From Ignavibacteriales bacterium (GTDB lineage: Bacteria > Bacteroidota > Ignavibacteria > Tepidaquicellales > Tepidaquicellaceae), in assembly GCA_020635255.1 (NCBI GenBank), contig JACKAC010000003.1, positions 124,001 to 188,000 on the forward strand: a stretch of DNA of 64,000 bases, written 5' to 3'. Shown piece after piece: positions 25,863 through 34,281 of this stretch. The notes beneath the pieces are model-generated. The model searched no databases. It worked only from the letters and a program-made list of their open reading frames with translations, and had not been told where the DNA came from. Within the stretch, counting starts at the first letter, position 1, and every line of letters starts with the position of its first letter. Position numbers and translations under genes: made by a program.

Positions 25863-27230
25863 ATGAAAAAGTTAATTATGATCTTCGTTCTTTATGTATT
25901 CACAACTAACATTTCCTTATCACAGGCATGGATGCAAACCGGGGGCATACCCGATGGTGCAGGTGTAACCGATATTATAGTTACACCAACTGCAACAATA
26001 CTGGTTTCAACTGCAAGTTGGAGTTCCCTTTCTGGTACACTTGGTGGAGTAAGGCGGTCTACAGACGGCGGAGACACTTGGGATAACGTGCTCGAGGGTT
26101 TCAATGGAAGGACTCTACACCTTGGACAGAATGGTGTTGTCTTCGCTTCATTCTGGCCCTACCCAATGGAAGAAGCAATATACCGCTCGACAAATGACGG
26201 TGTTAACTGGACGCGCCTGCACAGTGTGCCGGCGGGCGACAACATCTTTTCTATAACCTCGAAGGATAACAACAATACAATTTTCATTGGAACACGCAAC
26301 GGCGTTAAGCGGAGCACAAACGCTGGAGCTAACTGGTCCTATGTGAATAGCGGGATCCCCGCAAACTCATGGGTGAGAGATCTGGAGCTCGACACATCCA
26401 CGGGATACGTTGCCGCTGCCACTACTAACGGTGTGTTTATAACCACCAACAGCGGAACCAGTTGGATCTCAGCAACAGGAATTGACCCGCAGGATACGAT
26501 TGTAAAGATAATGTTTGATTACCCGATTCCGGAGACAGATGACTTATTGGAGACGAGAGCAGTATACGGTTCCGATGACGGAGCTCTGTATTATTCATTC
26601 GAACAATCTATCTATACAAGCACAGTTTTGTTTGCAATTTTTTCGGATTATGAAACAACGGGCTTGGTTAGTTGTCTTGTATCAAGTCAAAACAATAGTG
26701 ATTTTGAAAGAGTAAGGGCGGTCACTCAGTTCAAAAATGAGGGCGGTTTTTGGATGGCTTTGGGTGAGGCTGCATTTCAAGAATTAAACAACGGGCTCCC
26801 AAACCAAACCATGCCTTCAACGCTTTCATATTACGCAAAGACCGGCTTGGACGCGGTGAGCGAGGTAACTTTCTATCTTGGTAGTTTTGAAAATGCCGTC
26901 GATGGAGCAAAGATCTATCAGCTAACTTACGTGGTCGGAATTCAACAGATATCATCAGAGATACCCGGTTCGTACATGCTCAAACAGAATTATCCGAATC
27001 CGTTCAACCCCTCTACTAAAATAAGTTTTGACATCACTTCCAAAGCACTTACACGCTTATCCGTTTACAACTCGATAGGGCAGGAGGTAGCCGTCCTTGT
27101 AAATTCCGAACTCTCTCCCGGTTCTTATGAGTATACTTTCGACGGTTCACAGCTAACAAGCGGTGTGTATTTCTATAGACTACAGACAGGCAATTTTGTG
27201 GAAACAAAGAGAATGATACTGGTCAAATAA
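25863..27230 (+). CDS. secreted YCF48/BNR-type propeller protein with T9SS sorting domain
   Basis: 455 residues with signal peptide (LIMIFVLYVFTTNISLSQ) and repeats of the sialidase-like or YCF48 type (RRSTDGGDTWDNV, YRSTNDGVNWTRL, KRSTNAGANWSYV, FITTNSGTSWISA), which form a beta-propeller. The T9SS tail is LKQNYPNPFNPSTKISFDIT ... VETKRMILVK. It has an unusually strong AAGGAGG ribosome-binding site and a structured leader. The final 93 bases are identical to those of the choice-of-anchor J gene ending at 24090. Confidence 0.9.
   Translation: MKKLIMIFVLYVFTTNISLSQAWMQTGGIPDGAGVTDIIVTPTATILVSTASWSSLSGTLGGVRRSTDGGDTWDNVLEGFNGRTLHLGQNGVVFASFWPYPMEEAIYRSTNDGVNWTRLHSVPAGDNIFSITSKDNNNTIFIGTRNGVKRSTNAGANWSYVNSGIPANSWVRDLELDTSTGYVAAATTNGVFITTNSGTSWISATGIDPQDTIVKIMFDYPIPETDDLLETRAVYGSDDGALYYSFEQSIYTSTVLFAIFSDYETTGLVSCLVSSQNNSDFERVRAVTQFKNEGGFWMALGEAAFQELNNGLPNQTMPSTLSYYAKTGLDAVSEVTFYLGSFENAVDGAKIYQLTYVVGIQQISSEIPGSYMLKQNYPNPFNPSTKISFDITSKALTRLSVYNSIGQEVAVLVNSELSPGSYEYTFDGSQLTSGVYFYRLQTGNFVETKRMILVK
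27138..27230 (+). repeat. 93-bp perfect repeat, copy 2 (T9SS tail coding)
   Basis: Identical to 23998-24090; see that entry. The two host genes are otherwise unrelated (propeller versus jellyroll) and 3.1 kb apart in the same orientation. Confidence 0.95.
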
Positions 27231-27247
27231 ATTAGATTGAAAATAGA

Positions 27248-27265
27248 ACCCCTCTTCGGAGGGGT
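27248..27265 (+). terminator. hairpin with cUUCGg tetraloop
   Basis: ACCCCTC (27248-27254), TTCG loop, GAGGGGT (27259-27265). A very stable C(UUCG)G hairpin 18 bp after the stop; the T-rich tail is weak, so termination efficiency is uncertain. Confidence 0.7.
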
Positions 27266-27599
27266 CTCTATATAAATACCAAATCCCCCTAATATCCCCT
27301 TTCCAATTTCTAAAAACCCACTCCCTCAAAACCATAATTATCAAGTATTTCAAGAAAGGTTTACCCGTTTCTCGGCAGTTCTTTCTTCTAAAATTTTAAA
27401 GATTTTTGTTTTCTTGTAAATGCTTCAGTCCATATGTTTGGTTAGCGTTATGGTAATCGTGGTTTTTAAATCCCTCGATCGCAATTTCTTCCCCCTTCCA
27501 AAATAATTTTATCATAACGCTATATGATAAGAAGGTCGCTTTTGGGGGATTTATTATAACTGGAGCAGGTGAGTTTTTTTGAAAACAAAATATAGCGTT
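27266..27599. other. intergenic region with three copies of a TAGCGTTATG word
   Basis: 334 bases before the large YCF48 protein. TAGCGTTATG occurs at 27443-27452, in inverse orientation at 27513-27522 and again at 27593-27602, where its ATG is the start codon. The inverse and last copies extend to a 13-bp perfect inverted repeat. No other gene is seen; an 83-codon frame on the minus strand here has no support. Confidence 0.45.
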
Positions 27600-27602
27600 A
27601 TG
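27513..27602 (+). repeat. 13-bp inverted repeat whose right arm contains the start codon
   Basis: CATAACGCTATAT (27513-27525) is the exact reverse complement of ATATAGCGTTATG (27590-27602). The final ATG of the right arm is the start codon of the next gene. In mRNA this would pair the start codon into a stem with a 64-base loop. Confidence 0.7.
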
Positions 27603-29726
27603 AAAAACTTTAAAACATTTTTCCGGAATCTTAACAGGGCTAAACATCTCCTTTTTGTCTTATCCGTATCGATTTCCCTATTGACCGTGACAAGGTCCTA
27701 TTCACAATGGATTGCCGCTTACCCATATACAACACCAAACCTGGTGTGGAATACAAAATTCGTTAATGCGAGCACCGGGTATGCCGCGGGCAATAACGGG
27801 ACCATTATTAAAACAACCGACTCAGGTTTATCCTGGTTGCCTTTAGCAAGCGGAACCACCGAAGACCTTTACTTTATTTTCATACAAAATGAAAACTCGG
27901 TATTTATCTCCGGATCATCGGGAAAACTTATTAAGTCAACCAACGGCGGACAAAGCTGGGAGAATATTGCAACGGGTACTACTTCGTACTTATCCGTTGT
28001 GTATTTCTCGGACAATACAACCGGGTATATTGCCGGTGAAAGCGGGCTCATTAAGAGATCTACTGACGGCGGAAGCGCATGGAATGATCTTACGTCAGGA
28101 ACTTCGAACGATTTGAATGCTATCGACTTTGTTAATATTAATACCGGCTTTGTAACCGGAGAATCTTCTATCATATTAAAAACCACCAATGCCGGCCTGA
28201 ACTGGGTGGAAAAATTTAATGATGTTTACGATCTTTATGCCCTGCAATTTCCGGACAATAATACCGGCTACGCCATTGGAGAACGTTTATATAAAACCTT
28301 AAATTCCGGTGAGAACTGGACTGAAATTACATCATACCCAGTGAACTCTTATATTAGTTCGATATATTTTTTAAGCACAAGCGAGGGCTTCACCGCTACG
28401 GATGAAGGGGAAATTATCCGTACGACAAACGGAGGAACGAGCTGGGGTATTGTCAATCCTGACGGCGTATTGAGCTTAAACTCCATCACCTTCCCAACAT
28501 CATCTACCGGCTATGCCACAGGAGAGGGGGGTTTGATGCTGAGATCGACAAACGGCGGCTTGAACTGGATGGACCTTTCCGGAGGAATACATAATAATCT
28601 TAGATCCCTTACTTTCACAGATCAAAATACCGGGTTCATCGTAGCAGCTGGAGGAGTGATATATAAAACAACAGATGGCGGTACTGCCTGGGTACAAAAA
28701 GACAGCGGTGCGATTAACTTTATGTTAGATGTGACTTTTCCTGTTCCGGATACCGGTTATATCTGCGCCCAGGTTGGAAAAACATTTAGGAGTATAGACG
28801 CAGGTGAGACGTGGACCGAATTTGCAAGCGGATCATCTTTTCCACTAACGGCAATCTCTTTCATTAATTCAAAGACCGGATATACAGCAGGGTGGTCCGG
28901 GAATATGTATAAGACAACTAATGCGGGAGTCAATTGGAGTCCTGTAACATCCGGTACGACTGTTACGATAAATTCATTAACCTTTGCTGACGAATCTACA
29001 GGGTATTTCTGCGGTAATACAGGTGTGATCGGGAAAACTACTAATTCGGGCAATACGTGGCAGCTTCTTACAACTGGAAGCAGTATACATCTTCAGGATA
29101 TAGAATTTACGGATCCTTCCAATGGAATGGCAGTTGGCGCGACTGGCACAGTACTTAGAACAACAAACGGAGGGACTAACTGGCAGTCGGTCTCGACAGG
29201 CTCGGTCCAGCAGCTTAATGATATTTCTCTCCCAAACAGTTCAACCGGCTATACTGTAAACACAAAAGGAGGAATCTTTAAAACTACCAATGGAGGCTTA
29301 AACTGGTTCCAGCAAACTTCTCCCACTTCCGAATGGTTGTACTCTGTCCATTTTACAGATAGCGAGCATGGTATCGCCATTGGTGATAATGGAATTATAC
29401 TAAAAACTACTAACGGCGGGACAACCTTCCTAAACCCGATCTCCGGAACTATACCCGCAAGGTTCGATCTCGAGCAAAACTATCCGAACCCGTTCAACCC
29501 ATCGACAAAGATCCGTTTTAATGTTCCCGGAAATACGGATGGAATTATTAAGTTGGCAGTATATGACATCACAGGAAGGGAGATCTCCCTTCTTGTAAAC
29601 TCCAAACTCTCTCCCGGCTCATACGAATACACTTTTGATGGCTCGAAGTTCTCAAGCGGGGTTTATTTTTACAAACTCCAAACTGCAGAGTTTGTTGAAA
29701 CCAAAAGAATGGTATTAGTTAAATAA
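27600..29726 (+). CDS. large secreted YCF48-repeat propeller protein with T9SS sorting domain
   Basis: 708 residues from the ATG at 27600; a TTG at 27579 could add 7. A longer-than-usual N-terminus precedes the hydrophobic core (HLLFVLSVSISLLTVTRSYSQ). The body has about fourteen ~43-residue repeats of the pattern FxxxxTGYxxGxxGxIxKTTNGGxxW, the YCF48/photosynthesis-repair-like type that forms beta-propellers. The T9SS tail is LEQNYPNPFNPSTKIRFNVP ... YFYKLQTAEFVETKRMVLVK. Presumably a surface adhesin-like or binding protein. A terminator follows. Confidence 0.9.
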   Translation: MKNFKTFFRNLNRAKHLLFVLSVSISLLTVTRSYSQWIAAYPYTTPNLVWNTKFVNASTGYAAGNNGTIIKTTDSGLSWLPLASGTTEDLYFIFIQNENSVFISGSSGKLIKSTNGGQSWENIATGTTSYLSVVYFSDNTTGYIAGESGLIKRSTDGGSAWNDLTSGTSNDLNAIDFVNINTGFVTGESSIILKTTNAGLNWVEKFNDVYDLYALQFPDNNTGYAIGERLYKTLNSGENWTEITSYPVNSYISSIYFLSTSEGFTATDEGEIIRTTNGGTSWGIVNPDGVLSLNSITFPTSSTGYATGEGGLMLRSTNGGLNWMDLSGGIHNNLRSLTFTDQNTGFIVAAGGVIYKTTDGGTAWVQKDSGAINFMLDVTFPVPDTGYICAQVGKTFRSIDAGETWTEFASGSSFPLTAISFINSKTGYTAGWSGNMYKTTNAGVNWSPVTSGTTVTINSLTFADESTGYFCGNTGVIGKTTNSGNTWQLLTTGSSIHLQDIEFTDPSNGMAVGATGTVLRTTNGGTNWQSVSTGSVQQLNDISLPNSSTGYTVNTKGGIFKTTNGGLNWFQQTSPTSEWLYSVHFTDSEHGIAIGDNGIILKTTNGGTTFLNPISGTIPARFDLEQNYPNPFNPSTKIRFNVPGNTDGIIKLAVYDITGREISLLVNSKLSPGSYEYTFDGSKFSSGVYFYKLQTAEFVETKRMVLVK

Positions 29727-29749
29727 ACGGATCTTACTTATTCATATTT

Positions 29750-29778
29750 AAAAAGGATGCCTAAAGGCATCCTTTTTT
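29750..29778 (+). terminator. rho-independent terminator
   Basis: AAAAAGGATGCC / GGCATCCTTTTT stem with TAAA loop and a T-run, 23 bp after the stop. Confidence 0.9.
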
Positions 29779-29859
29779 ATTGATTATTGAGCATTAGTAA
29801 TTACTTTATTTAAGTAAAATTACTATCTTTTGACTATTCCAAAAATTAAAAACACTTAA

Positions 29860-31203
29860 ATGACAAAGGGCATCTTTACCGCATTATTGTTTTTAGTATT
29901 GTCTGGTCAGATCTATTCCCAGGCAAAGGAGGATTGGATGAATCTTTATACTACCAAAGGGCAGCTTAGCATGGATAAGGCTATGCTGATAGGAACCGAC
30001 GCTAACGGCAACACTTATGTCACTGGGACATCCATGACCGATATGGCGCCGAATGAAGATATACTTACCGTTAAACTCGACAAAGATGGTAAGTTTGTCT
30101 GGGCGGCAATTTATAATGGGGACGGCAATTACAACGATGAGCCTCTCGACATGTTTGTAGATCCGCAGGGTAATGTGTACATCACGGGAGGAAGCACCGG
30201 CGCTAATAACACCGCTACGGATATGATAACAATAAAATATAACTCAGCCGGACAGGAACAATGGGTAGCCAGGTACAATGGAACTGCCGAAGGGCACCGT
30301 GAAGAGGGACGCTCTATTGCAGTTGACGCAAACGGTGATGTGTACGTTTTTGGTGTAGCCCCTCACATTGCCACGGACAATTCAGGCGACGACTTCGTAT
30401 TGGTAAAATACAATTCCCTGGGACAGCAGCAGTGGGTGAAAGCTTATGATGAAGGAATCTCCTCGGGTGAAGGGATAGATATGGTTATAGACGGATCCGC
30501 AGTATATGTCACCGGTGCAAACGGAGGTCCTTCGTTCGATATTAAAACCATTAAATATGATAAAGATGGGAATATGCTCTGGGAAGCGGGCTACGACGGA
30601 GGAGGAAATGACATTCCTGTAGCAATTGCCGTAGATGGAACCGGCAACGTTATTGTAACGGGCGCTACACAACCCGCCAGCGGAAATTTTGATATCGTCA
30701 CTATTAAATATAGTAGTTCGGGTCAGGAATTGTGGAAACACGTTTACGCAGGTACTGCTAATAAGCCCGACGAGCCAGTGGCGCTTTTAACGGACGCTTC
30801 CGGGAACGTTTACATGGCTGGTGTAGCAGTTACTAACAATAAAAAAGATTATCTGCTTATAAAATTTGCTCCGGATGGAACAGTCGTGTGGAGTTCACTC
30901 TTTGACGGAGGTTCTAATGGTGAAGACGTCGTAAGCGGAATGGTAATGGATTCAAACGGCGATGTTTTTCTCGTGGGTACTGCGTTCAAATTTGAAGTAA
31001 ACCCTCTCCCAACTATGACAACTGTAAAATATGATAATAATGGCTCATTGCTATGGACCGCATTTGCCAGCTCTTTACCGGATCAGCCAAGCCACATTGA
31101 TGCTGTAGGCATCGCTCTTACAAATGACGGTGTTGTCGTTACTGGGACCACCATGACAAACCCATCGGCGATCGACTACTGTACATTAAAGTATCCTAAA
31201 TAA
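29860..31203 (+). CDS. secreted SBBP-repeat propeller protein lacking a T9SS tail
   Basis: 447 residues with signal peptide (MTKGIFTALLFLVLSGQIYSQ). The body is a chain of SBBP repeats (GNTYVTGTSMTD..NEDILTVKLDKDGKFVWAA; GNVYITGGSTG..DMITIKYNSAGQEQWVARYNG; and so on), like the protein at 2492-4150. Unlike that protein it stops right after the last repeat (DYCTLKYPK) without an NPFNPST block, so it is probably periplasmic or released by another route. A terminator follows. Confidence 0.87.
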   Translation: MTKGIFTALLFLVLSGQIYSQAKEDWMNLYTTKGQLSMDKAMLIGTDANGNTYVTGTSMTDMAPNEDILTVKLDKDGKFVWAAIYNGDGNYNDEPLDMFVDPQGNVYITGGSTGANNTATDMITIKYNSAGQEQWVARYNGTAEGHREEGRSIAVDANGDVYVFGVAPHIATDNSGDDFVLVKYNSLGQQQWVKAYDEGISSGEGIDMVIDGSAVYVTGANGGPSFDIKTIKYDKDGNMLWEAGYDGGGNDIPVAIAVDGTGNVIVTGATQPASGNFDIVTIKYSSSGQELWKHVYAGTANKPDEPVALLTDASGNVYMAGVAVTNNKKDYLLIKFAPDGTVVWSSLFDGGSNGEDVVSGMVMDSNGDVFLVGTAFKFEVNPLPTMTTVKYDNNGSLLWTAFASSLPDQPSHIDAVGIALTNDGVVVTGTTMTNPSAIDYCTLKYPK

Positions 31204-31218
31204 TAAAACGAAAATTTT

Positions 31219-31242
31219 AGCCCGCTCCTCGCGGGCTTTTTT
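31219..31242 (+). terminator. rho-independent terminator
   Basis: AGCCCGC / GCGGGCT stem with TCCTC loop and T-run, 15 bp after the SBBP stop. Confidence 0.9.
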
Positions 31243-31300
31243 ATTGAACTAAATTACACTCTCCTGCATATAATTCATAATTACTAATTAATTCCCATAC

Positions 31301-32050
31301 ATGAATAAATTATCTTTACTTTTTATTTTATTGTTAATAACTGGTTTAAGCCGGTCCGGCTATTGCGACTGGAAATATCAATTCAGCGAGGATCTGAATT
31401 CTGACGGCAAGAAAGAAAGCATCCTCGTTACTTTTACGGGACAGAACGAGCGCGATGAACACGATTATAAAATAACGATCGACGATGCTGTTTACGAAGG
31501 AAGATTCCCGTATGACGGGGTTGTATCTGCTGAGGTAGTGGACATTGATCTTCATGATAAACAAAAGGAATTGCTCCTTCGCTTCGACGGACAGACGGAC
31601 GATGTAATAGATAATTATTTTATATACGATAACGGTATCGTAAAGATCGCCGAAATCCCCGGGAGCTCATATTCCGAAATTCCCGGCAACGGTGTGGTGA
31701 CTATGAACGAGTGGATGGGCTTCTGGTCACGCGATAAGAAATATAAACTCGAAGGGAAGTACCTCGTTCCCGTAAGAGAAGAATATAAGCTCGATGTGGA
31801 TTCCAAAGTCTCGAACATAATGGTACTCTACACAAACCCTTCGTATAGAGCTGAAGTATCGGCTTCGCTCCTGCAGGATATGATCATAAAACTAAAAGCC
31901 GTAAAGGTATTCAGCGACTCATGCACGACAAGTGATGGTTACACACACGAATGCGAGTGGTATTACATTGAAGCCGAAAACGGAGCAAGCGGGTGGATAG
32001 AGTATAACGACCTGATTCTGAGCACAATGGATCTTCCCTGGGCAGGATAG
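31301..32050 (+). CDS. secreted protein with C-terminal SH3-like domain (paralogue 1)
   Basis: 249 residues with signal peptide (MNKLSLLFILLLITGLSRSGYC). An N-terminal region with DLNSDGKKESILVTF resembles an FG-GAP-like calcium-binding loop, followed by WMGFWSRDKKYKLEGKYL. The C-terminus (VSNIMVLYTNPSYRAEVSASL...ECEWYYIEAENGASGWIEYNDL) looks like a bacterial SH3 domain. The protein ends in PWAG. It is clearly related to the gene at 33057-33803. Its stop abuts the stop of the convergent TPR gene. Confidence 0.72.
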   Translation: MNKLSLLFILLLITGLSRSGYCDWKYQFSEDLNSDGKKESILVTFTGQNERDEHDYKITIDDAVYEGRFPYDGVVSAEVVDIDLHDKQKELLLRFDGQTDDVIDNYFIYDNGIVKIAEIPGSSYSEIPGNGVVTMNEWMGFWSRDKKYKLEGKYLVPVREEYKLDVDSKVSNIMVLYTNPSYRAEVSASLLQDMIIKLKAVKVFSDSCTTSDGYTHECEWYYIEAENGASGWIEYNDLILSTMDLPWAG

Positions 32051-32905
32051 TTATTTTTCGGCAAGGTAATTTTGGAAGAAGAATAAGTTCCTGGATACTT
32101 CTCTGGCTCTGTCGATAGATTTTACATTTACAAAAATAGCATTGTACATATCAAGTATAAGCACCTTTGTTCCAAAAAGTGTTAAATAATATCTGTATCT
32201 GGTGGTGTCGTATTTGTCCTGCTCAGCGTAAATACTTTCCAATGCATTTTTGAGCTCATTAACTATTTCTTCCCGGCTATATACCTTATCCAGTGTAGTT
32301 ATTGCAAAGCTTACTATATCATCGGTCTTTGCGAATATCCCGGGAAAAACATATTTCAGGCAGATCTCAAGTGCTTCTGCATACCTTCCCATTTTTTCAA
32401 AACACTTGCCCTTTTGAAGTATAAGAGTATAATGATTTTCCATTCCATCGTTTCCACAAGTTGTATGATATAAATGCGCCGTATCTGCTAAAACGTAGTT
32501 ACTGAGAGCCTCCTCAAATCTTCCCTTCTCAAAGTTATACTCAGCCAGCTTAATGGCAGCTTTGTATAAATAATTCGAATAAATAAATGCATTATTATTT
32601 TCGTCCAGCAAATCTTCATCCTTATATTCCCCTTTCAAAAACATATTATATACACTCATTGAATAATCACGTTCTCCCAGATTCCCAAGCACTACAGCTT
32701 TTTTATACAGAGCCAGGGGATACATTGTGCTATTCTCGTAATTAAATACTATATCATTAAATTTGCTCAATGCTGTTTTGTAATCACCCTCCTTATAAGA
32801 TTCGTTTGCTTCGCGCATTATGTTCATTGCCTCTTCTTGAGCAAATCCACCCAAAGGAGCCAAAAGGGCAAAAACAACAAATATTTTTAATAAGTATCTG
32901 CTCAT
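32051..32905 (-). CDS. secreted TPR protein
   Basis: 284 residues, signal peptide (LLKIFVVFALLAPLGGFAQ), then tetratricopeptide repeats: MREANESYKEGDYKTALSKFNDIV, YPLALYKKAVVLGNLGERDYSMSVYN and ILQKGKCFEKMGRYAEALEICLKYV. Likely a periplasmic protein-interaction scaffold. It is placed between the two SH3-like paralogues on the opposite strand. Confidence 0.8.
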   Translation of the reverse strand: MSRYLLKIFVVFALLAPLGGFAQEEAMNIMREANESYKEGDYKTALSKFNDIVFNYENSTMYPLALYKKAVVLGNLGERDYSMSVYNMFLKGEYKDEDLLDENNNAFIYSNYLYKAAIKLAEYNFEKGRFEEALSNYVLADTAHLYHTTCGNDGMENHYTLILQKGKCFEKMGRYAEALEICLKYVFPGIFAKTDDIVSFAITTLDKVYSREEIVNELKNALESIYAEQDKYDTTRYRYYLTLFGTKVLILDMYNAIFVNVKSIDRAREVSRNLFFFQNYLAEK

Positions 32906-33056
32906 AATTTAATATATTAATTTTTTGCATTATATAAAAACACCTTGTGCAAAGAGAACTAAACTGTATTTTTTTTGTATAATACAAAACCTTTTTAAAT
33001 TAAATTATTTACCTTTTTTAAGTATTTTACAAGCAAGAGGAAATTAAACAAAATTC

Positions 33057-33803
33057 ATGAAAAAATTTATTTTACTGGGCATTTTTACATTTTTTATCAC
33101 TTCCCTTGGGTTTTCACAGCACATCGATACCTTGATCAATGCCGACATCAACCCTAACCGTAAAGTGGAGAGGATAGAAGTTAAGTTCGATCCTGAGGGC
33201 GGGTATGGATATATTTTGAAGGTCGATAACAAAGAATACAAAGGCGAATTGCTTAACGGCGACTATGCTTATGCCGCGCTTATAGATATGGACGACAGTG
33301 ACGGTTACATAGAGATAGCAATCATTGATGTCGGACCGAGCGACGGTCACGACGCATACATGTTCCGCTTTGACGGAGACATAAAACCCCTCGGTACTAT
33401 CAGCGGTATGTCACAGCCTGACCCCGTAGGAAATGGCATCGTCGAATCATTCTGGTGGATGGGCTTCTGGGGATTTAATAAACAATACAAGCTCAAAGAC
33501 GGTAAGATCATTGAACTAACGAAAGAAATTTACCCGGTCAAAGACGTTGAAGCCACCGCAACCCAGACTTTTGAGCTCAGAGAGAGCAGGGATGAAAATT
33601 CCAAAGTAGCCGGCACAGTAAAGATTGGCGCTAATGTTAAATTCCTTGAAGCAGACATTACTCCCGTATGTATAAATTCGGCCGGCTATGAAGATGACGA
33701 TGAATGCGATTGGTTCAGAGTTGTAACCGACGACGGCACGACAGGCTGGGTACAGTTAAAAGACTTCCGCGATAAGGTGGACGGGCTTATCTGGGCTGGA
33801 TAA
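33057..33803 (+). CDS. secreted protein with C-terminal SH3-like domain (paralogue 2)
   Basis: 248 residues with signal peptide (FILLGIFTFFITSLGFSQ). Same layout as the gene at 31301: INADINPNRKVERIEVKFD, WWMGFWGFNKQYKLKDGKI, an SH3-type segment (TFELRESRDENSKVAGTVKIGANVKF...ECDWFRVVTDDGTTGWVQLKDF) and an identical WAG end. The function is unknown; SH3-type domains often bind peptidoglycan or peptides. Stops are adjacent to the convergent membrane-protein gene. Confidence 0.74.
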   Translation: MKKFILLGIFTFFITSLGFSQHIDTLINADINPNRKVERIEVKFDPEGGYGYILKVDNKEYKGELLNGDYAYAALIDMDDSDGYIEIAIIDVGPSDGHDAYMFRFDGDIKPLGTISGMSQPDPVGNGIVESFWWMGFWGFNKQYKLKDGKIIELTKEIYPVKDVEATATQTFELRESRDENSKVAGTVKIGANVKFLEADITPVCINSAGYEDDDECDWFRVVTDDGTTGWVQLKDFRDKVDGLIWAG

Positions 33804-33804
33804 G

Positions 33805-34167
33805 TTATTTCCTTTCGTCCTCGATATCACTTAAATGAAATATGTGAAGTATGCGGTGAACTATCGGAGTTATGAATACCGCCACCCCGGTAAGGAACAT
33901 CACTCCGCTGAATAAAGAGTAGCACCCTGCGAATATCTTCGCGGGGTCGTCCTCAAGCAGGTCTACCGGACCCATTCCTCCCAGTATCATTGATGCATTT
34001 AGAAAAGAATCTATCCAGCTGAGATGCGCCAGTTCATGATAACCAAATATGCCAATTAAGAGAGAAAAATTTACAATTAGAAAACCGGCAAGCACGCTGA
34101 ATAACAGACGTTTGCCGAACTTCCTTTTGGAGGGGAGTTTGCGGCGAAATTTTATTGGTTTTTTCAA
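33805..34167 (-). CDS. two-transmembrane channel-like protein (paralogue A)
   Basis: 120 residues: basic N-terminus, TM helix about 20-42, a loop with a short amphipathic helix WIDSFLNASMILGGMGPV (51-68), then TM helix about 77-102 (AKIFAGCYSLFSGVMFLTGVAVFITPIVHRI). This is the outline of the pore unit of two-helix potassium channels, but GMGP stands where a TVGYG-type filter would be. Either a degenerate channel or an unrelated two-helix protein. A close paralogue is at 37461-37829. Confidence 0.65.
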   Translation of the reverse strand: MKKPIKFRRKLPSKRKFGKRLLFSVLAGFLIVNFSLLIGIFGYHELAHLSWIDSFLNASMILGGMGPVDLLEDDPAKIFAGCYSLFSGVMFLTGVAVFITPIVHRILHIFHLSDIEDERK

Positions 34168-34246
34168 AACACGAGTAATTTTAATTCAACGAATATAACA
34201 AAATTCTTTTAATAATTATCTTTCTACCCAAAAGAAAAAAATTCAC

Positions 34247-34275
34247 TTGACACTGAATGAACGTTCATTTATTTT
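34247..34275 (+). promoter_or_regulatory. sigma70-type promoter of the tetR gene
   Basis: TTGACA (34247-34252), 17-base spacer, TATTTT (34270-34275). The expected transcription start falls about 6-7 bases later, at or next to the ATG at 34282, so the transcript may be leaderless. The last bases also fit a TAnnTTTG element (34270-34277). Confidence 0.7.
34256..34269. promoter_or_regulatory. palindromic TetR operator (autoregulatory)
   Basis: AATGAACGTTCATT is a perfect 14-bp palindrome lying inside the promoter spacer of the tetR gene, where a bound repressor would block RNA polymerase. A 13-of-14 match lies before the aldo/keto reductase gene. Confidence 0.8.
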
Positions 34276-34281
34276 TGTATT

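Noticed and set aside
27396..27647. 83-codon minus-strand frame upstream of the large YCF48 gene
   Set aside because: No signal, no motif, and it crosses the start of a well-supported gene; the region is better explained as regulatory.
27717..29450. Regular repeats reminiscent of a CRISPR or tandem DNA repeat
   Set aside because: The periodicity (~129 bases) comes from protein-level YCF48 repeats in one open frame, with diverged DNA.
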